This document shows, one piece after another, positions 31,985-43,954 of a DNA stretch of 64,000 nt. The DNA comes from Bettongia penicillata ogilbyi (taxonomy: Eukaryota; Chordata; Mammalia; Diprotodontia; Potoroidae): NCBI GenBank assembly GCA_023548195.1, contig JAJHZJ010000013.1, positions 2,179,001 to 2,243,000 on the forward strand. The letters run 5' to 3'. Positions within the stretch are counted from its first letter, which is position 1; every line of letters starts with the position of its first letter. A program made the position numbers and the translations under genes. The notes beneath the pieces were generated by a model. The model worked only from the letters and a program-made list of their open reading frames with translations, was not told where the DNA came from and ran no database searches.

Positions 31985-33380
31985 ATTTAGAAAAAAAAAA
32001 TAATTCTGAAAAAAGGAATAGGGAAATAGAGGTTTATGGGTTGGAAGACCTTTTCCCAACAAGAGTCAATTCTCCCCCTAAAAGGGGTGAAATAATTTCA
32101 CTAATTGTCTCGTTGCTCACCTATGAAACACACAGTTCTAATGCTAGGAGTGAGATCACCCCAGGACCACTATAACAATTACTAGGGGAAAGGTCTTGTA
32201 GCTTACAGCATTCTCATATCTCAAGGAGGAAGTGATTTACCTTTCAAAATGGTGACAGGCCCTATTTTCAGCCTCACAGGACACCAGAATCTCCCTCTAG
32301 TAAGTCCAGAAGGCCAACCTCACAACTGTTTCCCAAACAATTGCTCTATAATGGAAGTTCCACTTAACATTTCCTTCCCTGGGCGCTAGCCCTTTTTGGT
32401 AGCTTATATACTCCATCCTCGATGACAGTGGAGGCAAGTGGCTCAGTCACAGTGTCCAAAACCAAAAGGAAAAAAAGAGAAAAAAAGCAAGAAAGAGAAG
32501 AAAAGAAACCCAAGCACACAGTGACCATTGGAGGCTTGTTGACTCAGCAGTGCAGCACCCAGAGGTCACCAAGGGCAGGGAGCTTTTCAGAGATACAAAG
32601 AGGACTTGTGCTATGATGAACACTGCTCTGAAAGGCAAGCTCTGTTCTATTCATTCTCAAAGATAGCACAGCAAAGAAAGACTCACTTTCCCTTTTGGAA
32701 AGATATTCTCTCTCTCTGTCTCTCTATGTCTCTCTGTCTCTGTCTCTCTGTGCAACATCTACCATCTACCATTGATGGAAAAGCAGCTGTTAAAAGCCTG
32801 GCAATGAAGAAAGCCTTGCCTGGTTGTTGAGTTTGGTTGGGTTTTTATCTTTTTGTTTTGAAATTCAAGAAGAAAAGGCTACCCAGATATCAATATTAAA
32901 AAATATTATTCACCTTGGTTTTAAATAAACCTTCTTTTTTAAAGAAGGTTTTCTCAACCTCTCCCAGTCAGTAACCCTCCAGTTACTGGCACTGGTCAAA
33001 AGATAAAGGTTCATCCAATTAAATCTTCAAAGCATTTTGCATTCTACACTGTGTAAAGAAATTGAGTTGATTACCCCAAGAATTTCATTTGTTTGGTCCA
33101 TGGTAGCCAGAGAACTTAAAAGATTCAACAACATAGGCAAACCAATTCTCTACAATTACAGTATATCAGAAGAGGAGTGGGTGTGGGGCTGGAGGCTAGG
33201 ATTGAGAAGAAAAATAATGGCACCACTAGCATAGCTGCATACTCTGAAAAAGAAAAAAATATTTACTCAAAAAGAGAGATATCCTATAAAATGCAATGGA
33301 GTAGGCATGAAGGAGGCATTTAAATGCTCATGAAATCTAGAACACTAGATTAGTGAGCATGGATGTTGCAGTCTTAAAAG
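31985..33380. other. Intronic sequence with one microsatellite
   Basis: Largely unique. 32460-32510 is an A/G-rich patch; 32707-32752 is a CT/GTCT repeat. Confidence 0.4.
32707..32752. repeat. (TCTC/TGTC)n simple repeat
   Basis: CTCTCTCTCTGTCTCTCTAT and similar units for about 46 bp. Confidence 0.9.
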
Positions 33381-33384
33381 CACC

Positions 33385-33530
33385 CTCAGAGATCATCTAG
33401 TCTAATCCTGAAATTTTATAAAGGGGAAACTGAGGCCAAGAAGGAGCAAATGACTTTGCCTAAGATAACAAATGCATTAGTAACAAAGCCATGACTGGGA
33501 ACCATGGGGATCAAGGACCCCCTGTTCTAA
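33385..33530 (-). mobile_element. MIR3-type SINE
   Basis: CTCAGAGATCATCTAGTCTA, GGGGAAACTGAGGCCAAGAA, TTAGTAACAAAGCCATGACT. Confidence 0.75.
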
Positions 33531-33534
33531 TATG

Positions 33535-34250
33535 AGAAGACGTTATTTTTCTTGTACGAACAATGCCAATAATTACTATTTAAGACCCCTTTCTTAGAAT
33601 CACTGGAACATGAAGATTACAAGTAGCATTCAGTAATTGAGATGGAGGGCATCCAAACTTGTAAAAACAGCTTCCAACATCATGAATTGAAACTTCATGC
33701 CTTATTCAAAACACTTCCATATATAGTTAATGATAACACTGGAGTAAGAATTTAACTATGATGACCTTAACACCATGAATACAAGACCTACCAGCCGCCC
33801 CATCCTGAGGAACATTATTTACTATGGTATTTTATACCAGGTCAGAAAGACCTACAGGAAACTAGAGTTGAAAGTCAAAAGCCTAAAAAAATTATGGAAT
33901 GCTTCACAGAGAAAAATCCTCTTCAACAAACTAAATCCAAAAACTGAAATGAGGACTTTTTCTCCAAAAAGTCAAATGCAAAGACTTTTTAAAAGAGGCA
34001 ACATGGAAGAGAGGACAAAGAGCTAGGCCTTCTAGTCAGGAAGACCTAAGTGATGCCTCTATTTTGTTGATTAGATCTCAGTGCTCCTGGCCAGTCTTAA
34101 TTACAGAAGAGGTGTTTATGTGCATTGTTAGAGGGAACATCTACACCAGGAATTTTTCCTATCATTTGATCACAGGCCTGAACCAAAAAAAAAGCCAATA
34201 TTTTAAGATAAATCCAACAATCAAGTTTAGGGTTCAGAAAATTCTAAAAG
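33535..34250. other. Unique intron
   Basis: No recognised repeat or exon; the Lys-rich open frame at 33775-34026 has no known domain. Confidence 0.35.
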
Positions 34251-34254
34251 GGAA

Positions 34255-34440
34255 AGAGTATAAACTTAGAAAAAGTGCTAGATTTACAGTAGAAGACCAG
34301 GATTCTAATACCTGCTCTGCTACCTGGTGGCCATGGGCACATCACTCAGTGTCTCTGTTCCTCTGTTACTTTATCTGTAAAATGAGGGGGTTGCATTACA
34401 CGGCTTCTGGGGTTCCTTTCAACTCTAGAGCTTTGAATGC
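34255..34440 (+). mobile_element. MIR3-type SINE, full length
   Basis: GACCAGGATTCTAATACCTG, CCATGGGCACATCACTCAGT, TATCTGTAAAATGAGGGGGT, CTTTCAACTCTAGAGC. Confidence 0.85.
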
Positions 34441-34549
34441 AGCATTGTGTTTTGCCCATAACATAAATGTGGCATAGTGTTTTTTGCTGAATTTTACTCT
34501 AACAAATTAAATGGGAAACTTGGATGACCAATTCTTTATTCCTCAAATA

Positions 34550-34865
34550 GTAATGGCTAACATTACATAGAACTTTTAAGCTTTACAAAGAGTATCTATC
34601 AAAGAGCATCATTTGATGCTCAAAATACCCTGCTAAAGTAACAGCTAGCAATATCCCTGTTTTACAGAAGAGGAAACTGAGGTTTAAGTGAGGCACTCAG
34701 GGTGCTGTTATTGTCTATCTTTCATTCTCAAAGAACACCGTGACATGAGGGAGTCCTGATTGGCTCAGACTGGCTCAGGGTACCCAGCTTCACACTGAGG
34801 AATGAGGCAGTGTTCAAAATTGGGTCTTCTTGACTCCCAAGTCCAGTACCCCAAGTAACCTTCAA
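34550..34865 (-). mobile_element. MIR SINE split by an RTE-tail fragment
   Basis: 34550-34707 (TTTACAGAAGAGGAAACTGA) and 34796-34865 (AGTGTTCAAAATTGGGTCTT) are two parts of a reversed MIR. The block between is of another family. Confidence 0.65.
34708..34795 (-). mobile_element. RTE-type 3' tail inserted in MIR
   Basis: TTGTCTATCTTTCATTCTCA + AAGAACACCGTGACATGAGG, read in reverse, gives CATGTCACGGTGTTCTTTGA + GAATGAAAGATAGAC, the shared RTE/SINE tail seen at 47830 and 51930. Confidence 0.7.
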
Positions 34866-34869
34866 TCAA

Positions 34870-36165
34870 AATTCCTTAAGGAATATCTCAACAAACATTC
34901 ATCTTAAACCCAAAGACTGACTGCAGATTCAATAAAGGTTTAATTGCAATTCATTGAAGGTTTAACCAGAGGAATAGATGGCTGGGAAGTGAAGCCAGGG
35001 AGTCTGGGGCTGCTTAAACCCTTCTGAAAATTGTGCATCAAGTGTTTGGACAGAAAAAGAGAAAGTATGTAGAAGACTTTTTTCTTTGGGAAGCCTATTA
35101 ATAGATCTTGATCAAATACCTGTAAGACAATACTTTGTGTACCAATTTACCTAAACCATTTCTTTAATAGGAAATTTGAAAATGGCCAAAGGTCAGAAGG
35201 GTTCGGACACTTTGACTGAAGTCAAATCCAAGACTCAGACTGATAAGTGAAAGGAGATTATGTCATGTGAGGATGGGAGAAGGGTCCTAACTCCTCCCCA
35301 CCTCCAATACTTTCTTATAACAGGTGTACCCATAAGGGAGGCAGTGCTGTCCTCCTCAATCAATCAGGTGAAGACTTTTTGGTTATCTGTGCCTAAGCAC
35401 CTTCATGCTGGGCAGGGTAGATTAGGAATCTCCTACTTACTAATGTCAATGCTAAGGAGGGAACCCTTGTAGTTGGTCCTGGTCATTTTAAATTTCCAGA
35501 TAAAAGTAAAGGGAAAGGCGTTTTGGGGTGGGGGGGAAGGGGGAGGGAAAGAGGGTTGAGATAAGAGCAGTGACTTAATGGTTAGAGCATTAGCTGGGGA
35601 ATATCCAGACAGCTTGGAATCGAAGCTGCCAGTCCAATCAGGAGTCCTCATCTCTGGACCAGAGATGCTTAGGTAGTTCATAGTAACTGTGGTATCTTGG
35701 GAGATAACATTAAAATCTCAAATATCTATCAGTTGTAAGTGAATACAGATAGGTCAGGATGTATTTTCCTCACTGGATAAGAACACATTAAGTGTATTTT
35801 TAAAAAATACTTTACCTCATACTTAAATTAGTGTACTTAATATAACAATAATACAGCTCAGTTTTTAAAAATGCTTCCATATTTATCAAATGCTGTTCAA
35901 GTTTTGGGGTTTTTTAGACTTTTTTGAGGTTATTATCCAGAAATGTGATAGTATAAAGAAAAATAAAGTTTTCCTACTTATTTGAGATGATTTGAAATTG
36001 TCAATCCTAGAATGAGATAAAAAATAAATATAATTTGATTTGTAATATTTAGAAGCCTTAAAGACCATTCCCTTTAATTTGTAAACTGAACCCAAAAGAA
36101 GTTAAATGAATTGTGCAGTTACAGAGTAAGCTAAACTGAGACTAAAACCCTGACCTCTCTCTAAG
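34870..36165. other. Repeat-poor intron
   Basis: Nothing recognised apart from a G-rich run at 35521-35555 (GGGGTGGGGGGGAAGGGGGA). Confidence 0.4.
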
Positions 36166-36169
36166 ACTT

Positions 36170-36312
36170 ATCATGGGCTTCTAGCCATCTCCCTACTAGA
36201 ATGAAAACCCCGAGAACATAGGAACTTTTATCTTACACAAATGCTGCATCGTTCCTATGGCAGGACAGTGCACTGTACACAAGAGGGATTTAATAATTTG
36301 TTGAACTGAATC
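36170..36312 (+). mobile_element. L2 3' end
   Basis: CTAGAATGAAAACCCCGAGA, AGGACAGTGCACTGTACACA, TTTAATAATTTGTTGAACTG. Confidence 0.65.
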
Positions 36313-36524
36313 CCCAATTTAACTTAAGAAAGCTCACCATACTTTGTTTTCCTGCTACTTGAAGAGTATTATGTCCAAGTACTTCATTTTCTCACTTTCG
36401 TTCTGACAATCTATTTCTCAGTAACTCTGAAAGACTAAAATGAAAAAAAGATTCATTCCAGAGACTTTAAAGTTCAATTTCTTTGTGCTGGAGTTTTGAG
36501 ACAGTATAGAAAAGGTGGCCTCAT

Positions 36525-36815
36525 GCAATTAATCAATAAATAAAGATTTATTAAGTGCCTAATATGTGCCAGGAGGGGCAGCTAGATGGCACAGTGTTTG
36601 CTAGAGTGCCAGGCCTGGAGTCAGGATGACCTGAGTTCAAAGCCAGCCTCAGACACTAGCTGTAACTCGCTTGATCCTATCTGCCTCACTTTCCCAAATG
36701 AGCTGGAGAAGAAAATGGCAAACAACTCCAGCATTACTGACAAGAAATCCCAAATGGAGTCATGAAGTATTGCATGTGCCAGGTAATGGGGTAGGCAGCC
36801 TGAAAAGACCCACTT
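36525..36815 (-). mobile_element. L2 3' end, split by a MAR1 SINE
   Basis: ATAAAGATTTATTAAGTGCC + TAATATGTGCCAGG is the reversed L2 terminus; it resumes after the SINE as ATGTGCCAGGTAATGGGG. Confidence 0.8.
36574..36773 (+). mobile_element. MAR1-type CORE-SINE with clear target duplication
   Basis: A 200-bp element starting AGGGGCAGCTAGATGGCACA (first base within the duplicated edge) and ending in the CCAAATGGAGTCATGAAGTA tail. ATGTGCCAGG flanks both sides (36564-36573 and 36774-36783), duplicated L2 target. Confidence 0.9.
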
Positions 36816-37064
36816 CCTCCACAGTATGCCTACAAGATTAACCTGCCCTTTCAAAGGAGATTTGACATTTCTATAAGAAACTCTTTTTAAGGGGGATTTT
36901 ATCACTTGCCTCTTGAAAAGGAAGGTGAGACTACATAGACTTGAAAAATCATTGCTGAACTTTCTGGATTACATATCCCTATAAGCAAAACACAGCAACC
37001 AAAAACCCTAAGCATAAACCCCCAATGGGTATGTTATTGTTTAGTAATAACATTCAAGGTTTAC

Positions 37065-37262
37065 AAACATTTAAAGTTTGCAAAGCACTTTACACACACA
37101 CAATTTGATCCTCACAAAAATTCTGTGAGTAGTTGCTATTTCCCATTTTACAGATGAGGAAATTGAGGTTGAAAGTCTCACGATGATGTATCTTGCCCAG
37201 GGTCACACAGAAACTAATCTGAGACTGGATCTGAATTTACTTCCTGATTCCAAGTCCCCACT
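37065..37262 (-). mobile_element. MIR SINE
   Basis: AAAGTTTGCAAAGCACTTTA, CCCATTTTACAGATGAGGAA, AGGGTCACACAGAAACTAAT. Confidence 0.9.
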
Positions 37263-37384
37263 AAGCCAACAAAAACATCCCACTGAGCAAGTGCTATTGT
37301 ACCAACAGTTAATTTACATTGTAAAACAAAATGAAAAAATTTTACAGGAATGTAATTAAAATCAAATGATACATGATCCTAAGG

Positions 37385-37610
37385 TCAGTAAGGAATTAGG
37401 TGGTGTCAGGAAGACTCATCTTCCTAAATTCCAATCTGGCCTCAGATGCTTCCTCACTGTGTGACCCTGGGCAGGTCATTTAACGCTGTTTGACTCAGTT
37501 TCCTCATGTGTAAAATGAGATGGCAAACCAGTCTAGTATCTTTGTGGAGAAAACCCCAAATGAGGTCACAAAGAATTGAACATGACTGAAAACAATTCAA
37601 CAACAGCTTA
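37385..37610 (+). mobile_element. MAR1-type CORE-SINE
   Basis: GTCAGGAAGACTCATCTTCC, TGTGTGACCCTGGGCAGGTC, GAAAACCCCAAATGAGGTCA. Confidence 0.85.
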
Positions 37611-37804
37611 TGGAGTAGGGGAGTAACACAAGAAAATCACCTGTAGCTATGTGAAGGATAGTTTGGAGAAAAGAAAGACTGGGAGGCAGGGAGACCTATT
37701 AAGAAGCTCTTGAAGCAGTACAGGCAAGAACTGATGAAGGATTGAAAGCTACTATAGTGGTGGTTGTGTTTTCAAATAAAAAGAGAAGTACTTTATGTCC
37801 CAGG

Positions 37805-38122
37805 ACACTGAACTCCTTGCTGCTCTTTCAACAATTATCTCCTGAATGAGCAACTTTTCTGGCTATCCCTCATGTTCTCCCTCCTCATCTCCACCTCCTG
37901 CATTCTATGATTGCCTTCAAGTCCCAGCTAAAATCCCACCTTCTATAGAAAGCCTTTTCGGATCCAACTCTTTATTAGTGCTTTCCCTTCTGAGTACTTC
38001 CAATTTACTCTGATATGGCTTGTTTCTATGTATTTGTCTGCATTTTGTCACCTCCATTACAATCTAAAAGCTCTGACAGCAGGGTCTGACTTTTGCCTTT
38101 CTTTGTATCCCAACTGGCAGGG
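37805..38122 (+). mobile_element. L2 LINE 3' region
   Basis: GCCTTCAAGTCCCAGCTAAA, ATCCCACCTTCTATAGAAAG, CTCTGACAGCAGGGTCTGAC, CTTTCTTTGTATCCCAACTG. Confidence 0.85.
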
Positions 38123-38291
38123 GTAGAGAATATTTTCTCACCAGGAGTTCCTTACAGCAATGACATCTCAGTTTCAGACCCTTGCAACCTACCTTTCAAA
38201 GTTAAGTGAGCTCCTTCCTAGGAAAGAAGGTGGTAATAATGTCACGGGGCTGAAGAATGACGGTTCTCTGACAATCCTGAGAGTCCCTGTT

Positions 38292-38540
38292 AAGTCGTTG
38301 TTCAGTTGTGCCCAAATCTTCGTGACCCCATTTGGGGCTGTGTTGGCAAAGATATTAGACAGGTTTGCCTTTTTCTTTTTCAGCTCATTTCACATATAAG
38401 GAAAATGAGGCAAACAGGGTTAAGTGACTCATCTAGAGTCACATAACTAGCAAGTGTCTGAAGCCAGATATGAAGTCAGAAAGATGAGTCCTCCTGACTT
38501 CAGGTCCAACACAATATCCACCATACCACTCTGGTCACCA
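38292..38540 (-). mobile_element. MAR1-type CORE-SINE, full length
   Basis: GTTGTTCAGTTGTGCCCAAA, CTTCGTGACCCCATTTGGGG, AATGAGGCAAACAGGGTTAA, CAAGTGTCTGAAGCCAGATA. Confidence 0.9.
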
Positions 38541-38954
38541 TCACGCTTGGAAAGAAATAGCATCTTTGAAATACCCAAAATTTTTTCAAGACGTAAAAAC
38601 ATGTCCAAAATCCAAAGAAAAACTCATTCTCTGAGTGACCTACAAATAATCCATCCACATTCCTTGTACCTCTCAAAATTACTCATTTTAATAGACAATT
38701 TTTCCTATACCCTAGACTATGATCATGAGTGTTACCAAAAGAAATCCCAAGCACTTTATGTTCTCTAACATTGACTAGGACTAAAAAACCACATAGATTT
38801 AGGATGTTGGGGATGTTTTATTTTTTAATGTTACAAGGTCTTTCCAACATCAGGCGACATTACTATTAAAACTGCCCCCAGACTACTCCCACTGCCTTCA
38901 TGAAATCAACTTCTTCATTTAACCACTGTCAATCGGCAATTCTTCTGCAGCTCA
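38541..38954. other. Unique intron
   Basis: No feature recognised. Confidence 0.35.
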
Positions 38955-39295
38955 AAATGCCAGAGTTACCTGTGGCAATGAAAGGTTAAGTGACTTCCCC
39001 AGGGTCATGTCACTAGTACGAGTCAGAGGTGGGTATGTGAACCTTGTGTATTCCCAACTCTCAGATGGTCTCTCCAGAACAGCATGAAAGGGAAGGGAAT
39101 AAGAGCTACTACCATTCTGGTAGTTCTATCCAAAACACAGATTTTATTGAATACCTTGATTTACTGAAGAGGAAACTGAGGCCCTAGGAGGAAAATCACT
39201 TGCCCAAAGTCACAGAATGGCAAAACACACAAGAGAACCCTGATCTGCTGATTTCCAAGACAAGATATTTTGTTATACTGTGTTGCTCTTTCTTT
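38955..39295 (-). mobile_element. Two reversed MIR SINEs
   Basis: 38955-39080 (GAAAGGTTAAGTGACTTCCC, CCAGGGTCATGTCACTAG) and 39120-39295 (TACTGAAGAGGAAACTGAGG, TTGCCCAAAGTCACAGAATG). Confidence 0.75.
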
Positions 39296-39399
39296 ACCCA
39301 TATGAATATGGTCAAGCCTTCATTACACGTAGATAGATGATCACAAACTGTTATTTATTTGAAAGATGACTTACCTCCAATGTCCAGAATACTCCTGGG

Positions 39400-39612
39400 T
39401 TCATCCCTCCTTGATGCCCCACTCGCAAACCACGGTGACCTCTAGACTCCTGTCCCTAGACTCCCACTCTCTTCATCTGACATGACTACCCTGTATTTTT
39501 AGTTATGGGACTGTAACAACCCTGAAGGCAGGGATGTGTTTCTGTTCATTTCTTGGTATCCCCTCCTAAGTTTTCTGCGCTGTGACTTGTAAATAACAGA
39601 TCAATCAGTAAA
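39400..39612 (+). mobile_element. L2 LINE 3' fragment
   Basis: CCTGAAGGCAGGGATGTGTT and TCTTGGTATCCCCTCCTAAG with L2-like upstream sequence; diverged. Confidence 0.5.
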
Positions 39613-39619
39613 TTACTGA

Positions 39620-41030
39620 ATTCTAGGTCAAGGTACTGAACCTCTACCAAGTCAAATTCCTGGGGAATTGTAAACACATTTTAATGGCAGCTTGATTAAA
39701 GAGAGAAGAGGAACCAATCAATCCTCGACAGGTATTTTACTAAGAGCTTGACCAAAGCATACGTTTACATGCAAACATAATTAATTCACTGCAAAAAGAT
39801 TACTAGTCTCTTCTAATGTCTCACATGTGCCGATGAATGTTGAAGTAGTTAAATAAAATATATTTTAAGCTGCCCAAACAACTTAAAAAGTATAAATGAA
39901 CAGGTAACCTGGAATATAGTGACTGCCTAAATTTTATAGTTCTTAGGGCACCTCGGACACACAGGGAAGCAGATTTCAAAAAGTTCATGGGGAAAAAACA
40001 GTCATTATAATGTGACTTAAGAGTTTAAAAATGAAGACAGCTGAAGAGATAAAGGAAAGACTCAAAAATAAAATTGACAGTAAAAGCCCCTGAATAATTC
40101 TAATGACCAAGAAAAGGAGAAACTACCTAAATGAGTTAGCTATAAAAGGAGTTCTTTGTATAAATTTAGATATTTAAAAAAATGAAAATCCAAAGGACAG
40201 AAAGAACATATAACTAGCATGAATAAAAAGTTAACAAGGATCTCTAAAACTAGGATCAGAAAGGTTAAATTTCAAAATGTACTGAAGTTTGTGAAAAAAT
40301 GCTAAGAACAAATTTTAAAAAAGCAGGGAAGTAGAGGGAGTATGTTGAGTATAATGGGCAAAATAAAGTTCTCTTTTGCCTTTCTGTGACATGGAGTTGA
40401 TCTCAGTCCCTATGAGTTATGCCAGGGAAGTGTAAGCTCTGATAGGTCCTGCTCCAATCTGGAAAGGCTTCAAATACGTGCCTAATAGACATGAGATGGG
40501 CCGTATGAGGGAGGCCAGACAGACTCATCACTGGGATGGTCATAGGGTAATGAATTATTTAGTCACCTATTCATGAAGGTAGACTACTAAAACACATAGG
40601 GGTTGTAACCTTCGTCAGTGGTTGGAATATCCACACAGACAGCATCATGGATCCACCAAATTTTGCCCTTTATTGCCCAATAAAAGAAACAAAGAAGCCA
40701 TAAAACCAAATAAACTAAAGGCCTGCAATTACGGTAGCATTAACACAAAACTGGGAGAAAGCTGTATTGCTCAACTCTTTTTTTGTTTCTGTCTCTGTCC
40801 TCAATCAAATAAAATGATCTTTAAACTGGAAATGGAAGAATAAACACGGTTAAGGAGGAAACTAATGACTAAGATAAGTAATGAGATAGTAAGAAAGTAC
40901 TCAGCAGCTTTTAAATGAGTTCAGATCACCTGATTCAAATGCATTTTTAATTAAGGTAAGGAAATGATGTACAGATGTTCCTCAAACCACTGTCTATAAT
41001 CTGTGAGACATCATGGAGAAAACAGTAATA
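39620..41030. other. Repeat-poor intron
   Basis: No exon or known repeat recognised. 40380-40640 is GC-richer than its surroundings and may be an unidentified old repeat. Confidence 0.4.
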
Positions 41031-41034
41031 ACAG

Positions 41035-41260
41035 TAAGTTGCCCTTCATAAAATTCTTTGAGATTTATAAAACACTTCATAAATATTATTTTATTTGACC
41101 ATCACAACAACCCTGGGAGGCACAGGCTAATACAATCCCCATTTTACTAGGAGGAAACTAATGAAGACAGGATGATAAGTGACCTGTCCAGGGTCACACA
41201 GGTCAGATCTGACCTTGGGTCTTCTTGAATTAAATGACAGTGCTCTCTCCTAGAGATGGA
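41035..41260 (-). mobile_element. MIR SINE
   Basis: AAACACTTCATAAATATTAT, ACAACAACCCTGGGAGGCAC, CAGGGTCACACAGGTCAGAT. Confidence 0.85.
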
Positions 41261-41477
41261 TTCTGGAAAACCCAGACCAGTGATCTTGAAGGCCATCTCC
41301 CACAAAACTCTCAAACAGATTACTGTACAGATTGATTTGTGAGGAGATCCTAGGAGCTGGCACAGATGAAACTAAGAAAAACGTTATCACTTTCAACATT
41401 CTTAATAAGCACTTTCTAGAGCTAATCACTGATGGGAAGCACCAAAGAAAGTTTTATTAACACACTTAAATAGAAGT

Positions 41478-41640
41478 TTTTATAGGACTTTTAGAGTTTG
41501 AAAGGACCTGGAAGATCATCTGGTCCATGCCCCTCCTCAGGTGAGGACACTGAGGATCAGTTAGTGACTTTCAAAGGTCACGTGCCTCCAAGTGGCAAAG
41601 CTGGAACTTAACTGTCCTACTGTACTCATTTCCTCTCCTA
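41478..41640 (-). mobile_element. MIR3-type SINE
   Basis: GAAAGGACCTGGAAGATCAT, CTGGTCCATGCCCCTCCTCA, GGACACTGAGGATCAGTTAG. Confidence 0.8.
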
Positions 41641-41779
41641 TTTTCATCAGGTTATTAGACTAATGAATCAAAGAAATGCTACGTAGCTGGAATTCAGCAA
41701 GTCATGCGACAAAATCTCTCATGATACACTTGCAGACAGGAGAATAAATGGAAGCTAAGTGAGTTTGTGGCTGATTAAA

Positions 41780-41909
41780 TGACGATGCTCCAGGACTGGA
41801 GACAGGACTGGGAATCAGGAAATTGGATTCTAGTCCTAATTCTGCCATCTGACCTTGATCAAATAACTTTCTCCCTTGGTGGAGGCTGAATTTCCTTATC
41901 TATAAAATG
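41780..41909 (+). mobile_element. MIR3-type SINE, 5' part, split by HAL1
   Basis: GACTGGGAATCAGGAAATTG, CTGACCTTGATCAAATAACT, TTCCTTATCTATAAAATG. The rest (about 44799-44860, GACAACCTCTAAAGAACCTG) follows the inserted element. Confidence 0.75.
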
Positions 41910-41930
41910 CAGTGGGTGCAGAGCCAAGCC

Positions 41931-41941
41931 AAGATGGCGGA
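41931..41941 (+). promoter_or_regulatory. YY1-like motif at the HAL1 5' end
   Basis: AAGATGGCGGA matches the YY1 site (AAGATGGCGGC). YY1 near the first bases of L1 5'UTRs is known to set the transcription start. Here it lies 22 bases into the element. Confidence 0.6.
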
Positions 41942-42681
41942 CTAGAAAGACACACTTACACAGGGTTTCCCCCACAGCCCATAAAATACCTATAGAGAGG
42001 GACTCTCAACAAATTTTGGAGCAGCAGAAGTGGAGAATAACAGAGTGGAGGAGATTTCCAGCCCACAGTGACCTGAAAGGCCCACAGAACACCAGTTGCG
42101 CCGGACGCAGGAGCCCAGCCTGGAGCCCAGCCCAGCCTTGGCCACAGGGCGAGAAGACTCTGGGAGGATGACACCTTGGAGCGGAGTCTGCAGTCCCAGT
42201 AGCAGGTCCTCAGATCCCTCAGCTCACAGGCACCAGAGGTCAGTGACGGGGTTTTATCAGGGAGCCAGGAAGGGAGAAGGGTTTTCCCATAGCGCCAGTA
42301 GCCACAGAGCCAGCACAGCAGCCCCTATGGAAGCTCCATTGTTGGAGTGTAAAAACCCCTGCGGGCATTGAAGAGCTGAGTCTTACCTTAGCCCTGGGTG
42401 GAGACCCTGGCTGAGCTGGTCTTTGTCTCCAACTGAATGGTGGGCCTTGTCCATGTAGCTTATCTGAAAATCAGCCCCAAGTGCTGACTTTGTGGAACTA
42501 GAGGCCAAGTGGCTGTGGAGAGATATCTGCTAAGATTCTGGGCACAAAAATGCTTCTCTGCATCCAGACCAGTAGACACTTGATTGTGCCACCTTGGAGG
42601 AACTGAGATCTCACAGATTCCCAGAGTATACCCTACTCTTGATAAAGGACCCAAACAAAAGTCAAGTAACAGGTTGGGAAA

Positions 42682-43778
42682 ATGCCCAAAAAAGGGGAAA
42701 AAAAGACTATAGAAGGTTACTTGCTTGGTGAACAGATATCTCCTCTTATCCTTTTTGATGAGGAAGAACAATGCTTACCATCAGGGAAAGACATAGAAGT
42801 CAAGGCTTCTGCATCCCAAACATCCAAAATAAATATTCAATGGGCTCAGGCCATGGAAGAGCTCAAAAAGGATTTTGAAAATCAAGTTAGACAGGTGGAG
42901 GAAAAACTGGGAAGAGAAATGAGAGAGATGCAAGAAAAGTATGAAAAGCAGGTCAACACTTTACTAAAGGAGACCCAAAAAAATGCTAAAGAAAATAACA
43001 CCTTGAAAAATAGGCTCACTCCACTGGCAAAAGAGGTTCAAAAAGCCAATGAGGAGAAGAATGCTTTCAAAAGCAGAATTAGCCAAATGGAAAAGGAGGT
43101 CCAAAAGCTCACTGAATAAAATAGTTCTTTAAAAATTGGAATGGAAGAGATAGAGGCTAATGACTTTCTGAGAAACCAAGAAATCACAAAGCAAAACCAA
43201 AAGAATGAAAAAATGGAAGATAATGTGAAATATCGCATTGGAAAAACAACTGACCTGGAAAATAGATCCAGGAGAGACAATTTAAAAATGATAGGACTAC
43301 CTGAAAGCCATGATCAAAAAAAGAGTCTAGACATCATCTTTCATGAAATTATCAAGGAAAACTGCCCTGATATCCTAGAACCAGAGAGCAAAATAAGTAT
43401 TCAAGGAATCCACCGATCACCGCCTGAAAGAGATCCAAAAAGAGAAACTCCTAGGAATATTGTGGCCAAGTTCCAGAGTTCCCTGGTCAAGGAGAAGATA
43501 TTGCAAGCAGCTAGAAATAAACAATTCCAGTATTGTGGAAATACAATCAGGATAACACAAGATCTAGCAGCTTCTACATTAAGGGATCAAAGGGCTTGGA
43601 ATAGGATATTCCAGAAATCAAAGGAACTAGGACTAAAACCAAGAATCACCTACCCAGCAAAACTGATATAATACTTCAGGGGGAAAAATGGTGTTTCAAT
43701 GAAATAGAGGACTTTGAAGCATTCTGGATGAAAAGACCAGAGCTGAAAAGAAAATTTGACTTTCAAACACAAGAATGA
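42682..43778 (+). pseudogene. HAL1 ORF1 (L1 ORF1p-like RNA-binding protein), broken
   Basis: In L1s this protein trimerises through a coiled coil and binds element RNA as a chaperone. Starting ATG at 42682 (MPKKGEKK), the reading frame gives a Lys/Glu-rich coiled coil (42840-43260), then the RRM-like and C-terminal domains with RRDNLKMIGLPE (43273-43308) and RITYPAKL (43642-43665). A TAA at 43117-43119 cuts the frame after 145 codons; the same frame reopens at once. A second lesion lies near 43669-43689: the frame stops at 43671, while the conserved C-terminal tail (EDFEAFWMKRPELK) continues in another frame to a TGA at 43776. Two lesions in an otherwise intact ORF suggest a fairly young but dead copy. 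Confidence 0.85.
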
Positions 43779-43910
43779 AAAGAAGCATGAAAAGGTAAAC
43801 AGTAAAGAGAAGTCATAAGGGACTTACTAAAGTTGAACTGTTTACATTCCTACATGGAAAGACAATATTTGTAACTCTTGAAACTTTTCAGTATCTGGGT
43901 AGTTGGTGGG

Positions 43911-43914
<4 letters not shown>

Positions 43915-43954
<40 letters not shown>

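Noticed and set aside
42096..42371. 91-aa open frame in the HAL1 5'UTR
   Set aside because: GC-rich 5'UTR of the element keeps frames open by chance; the true ORF1 starts at 42682.
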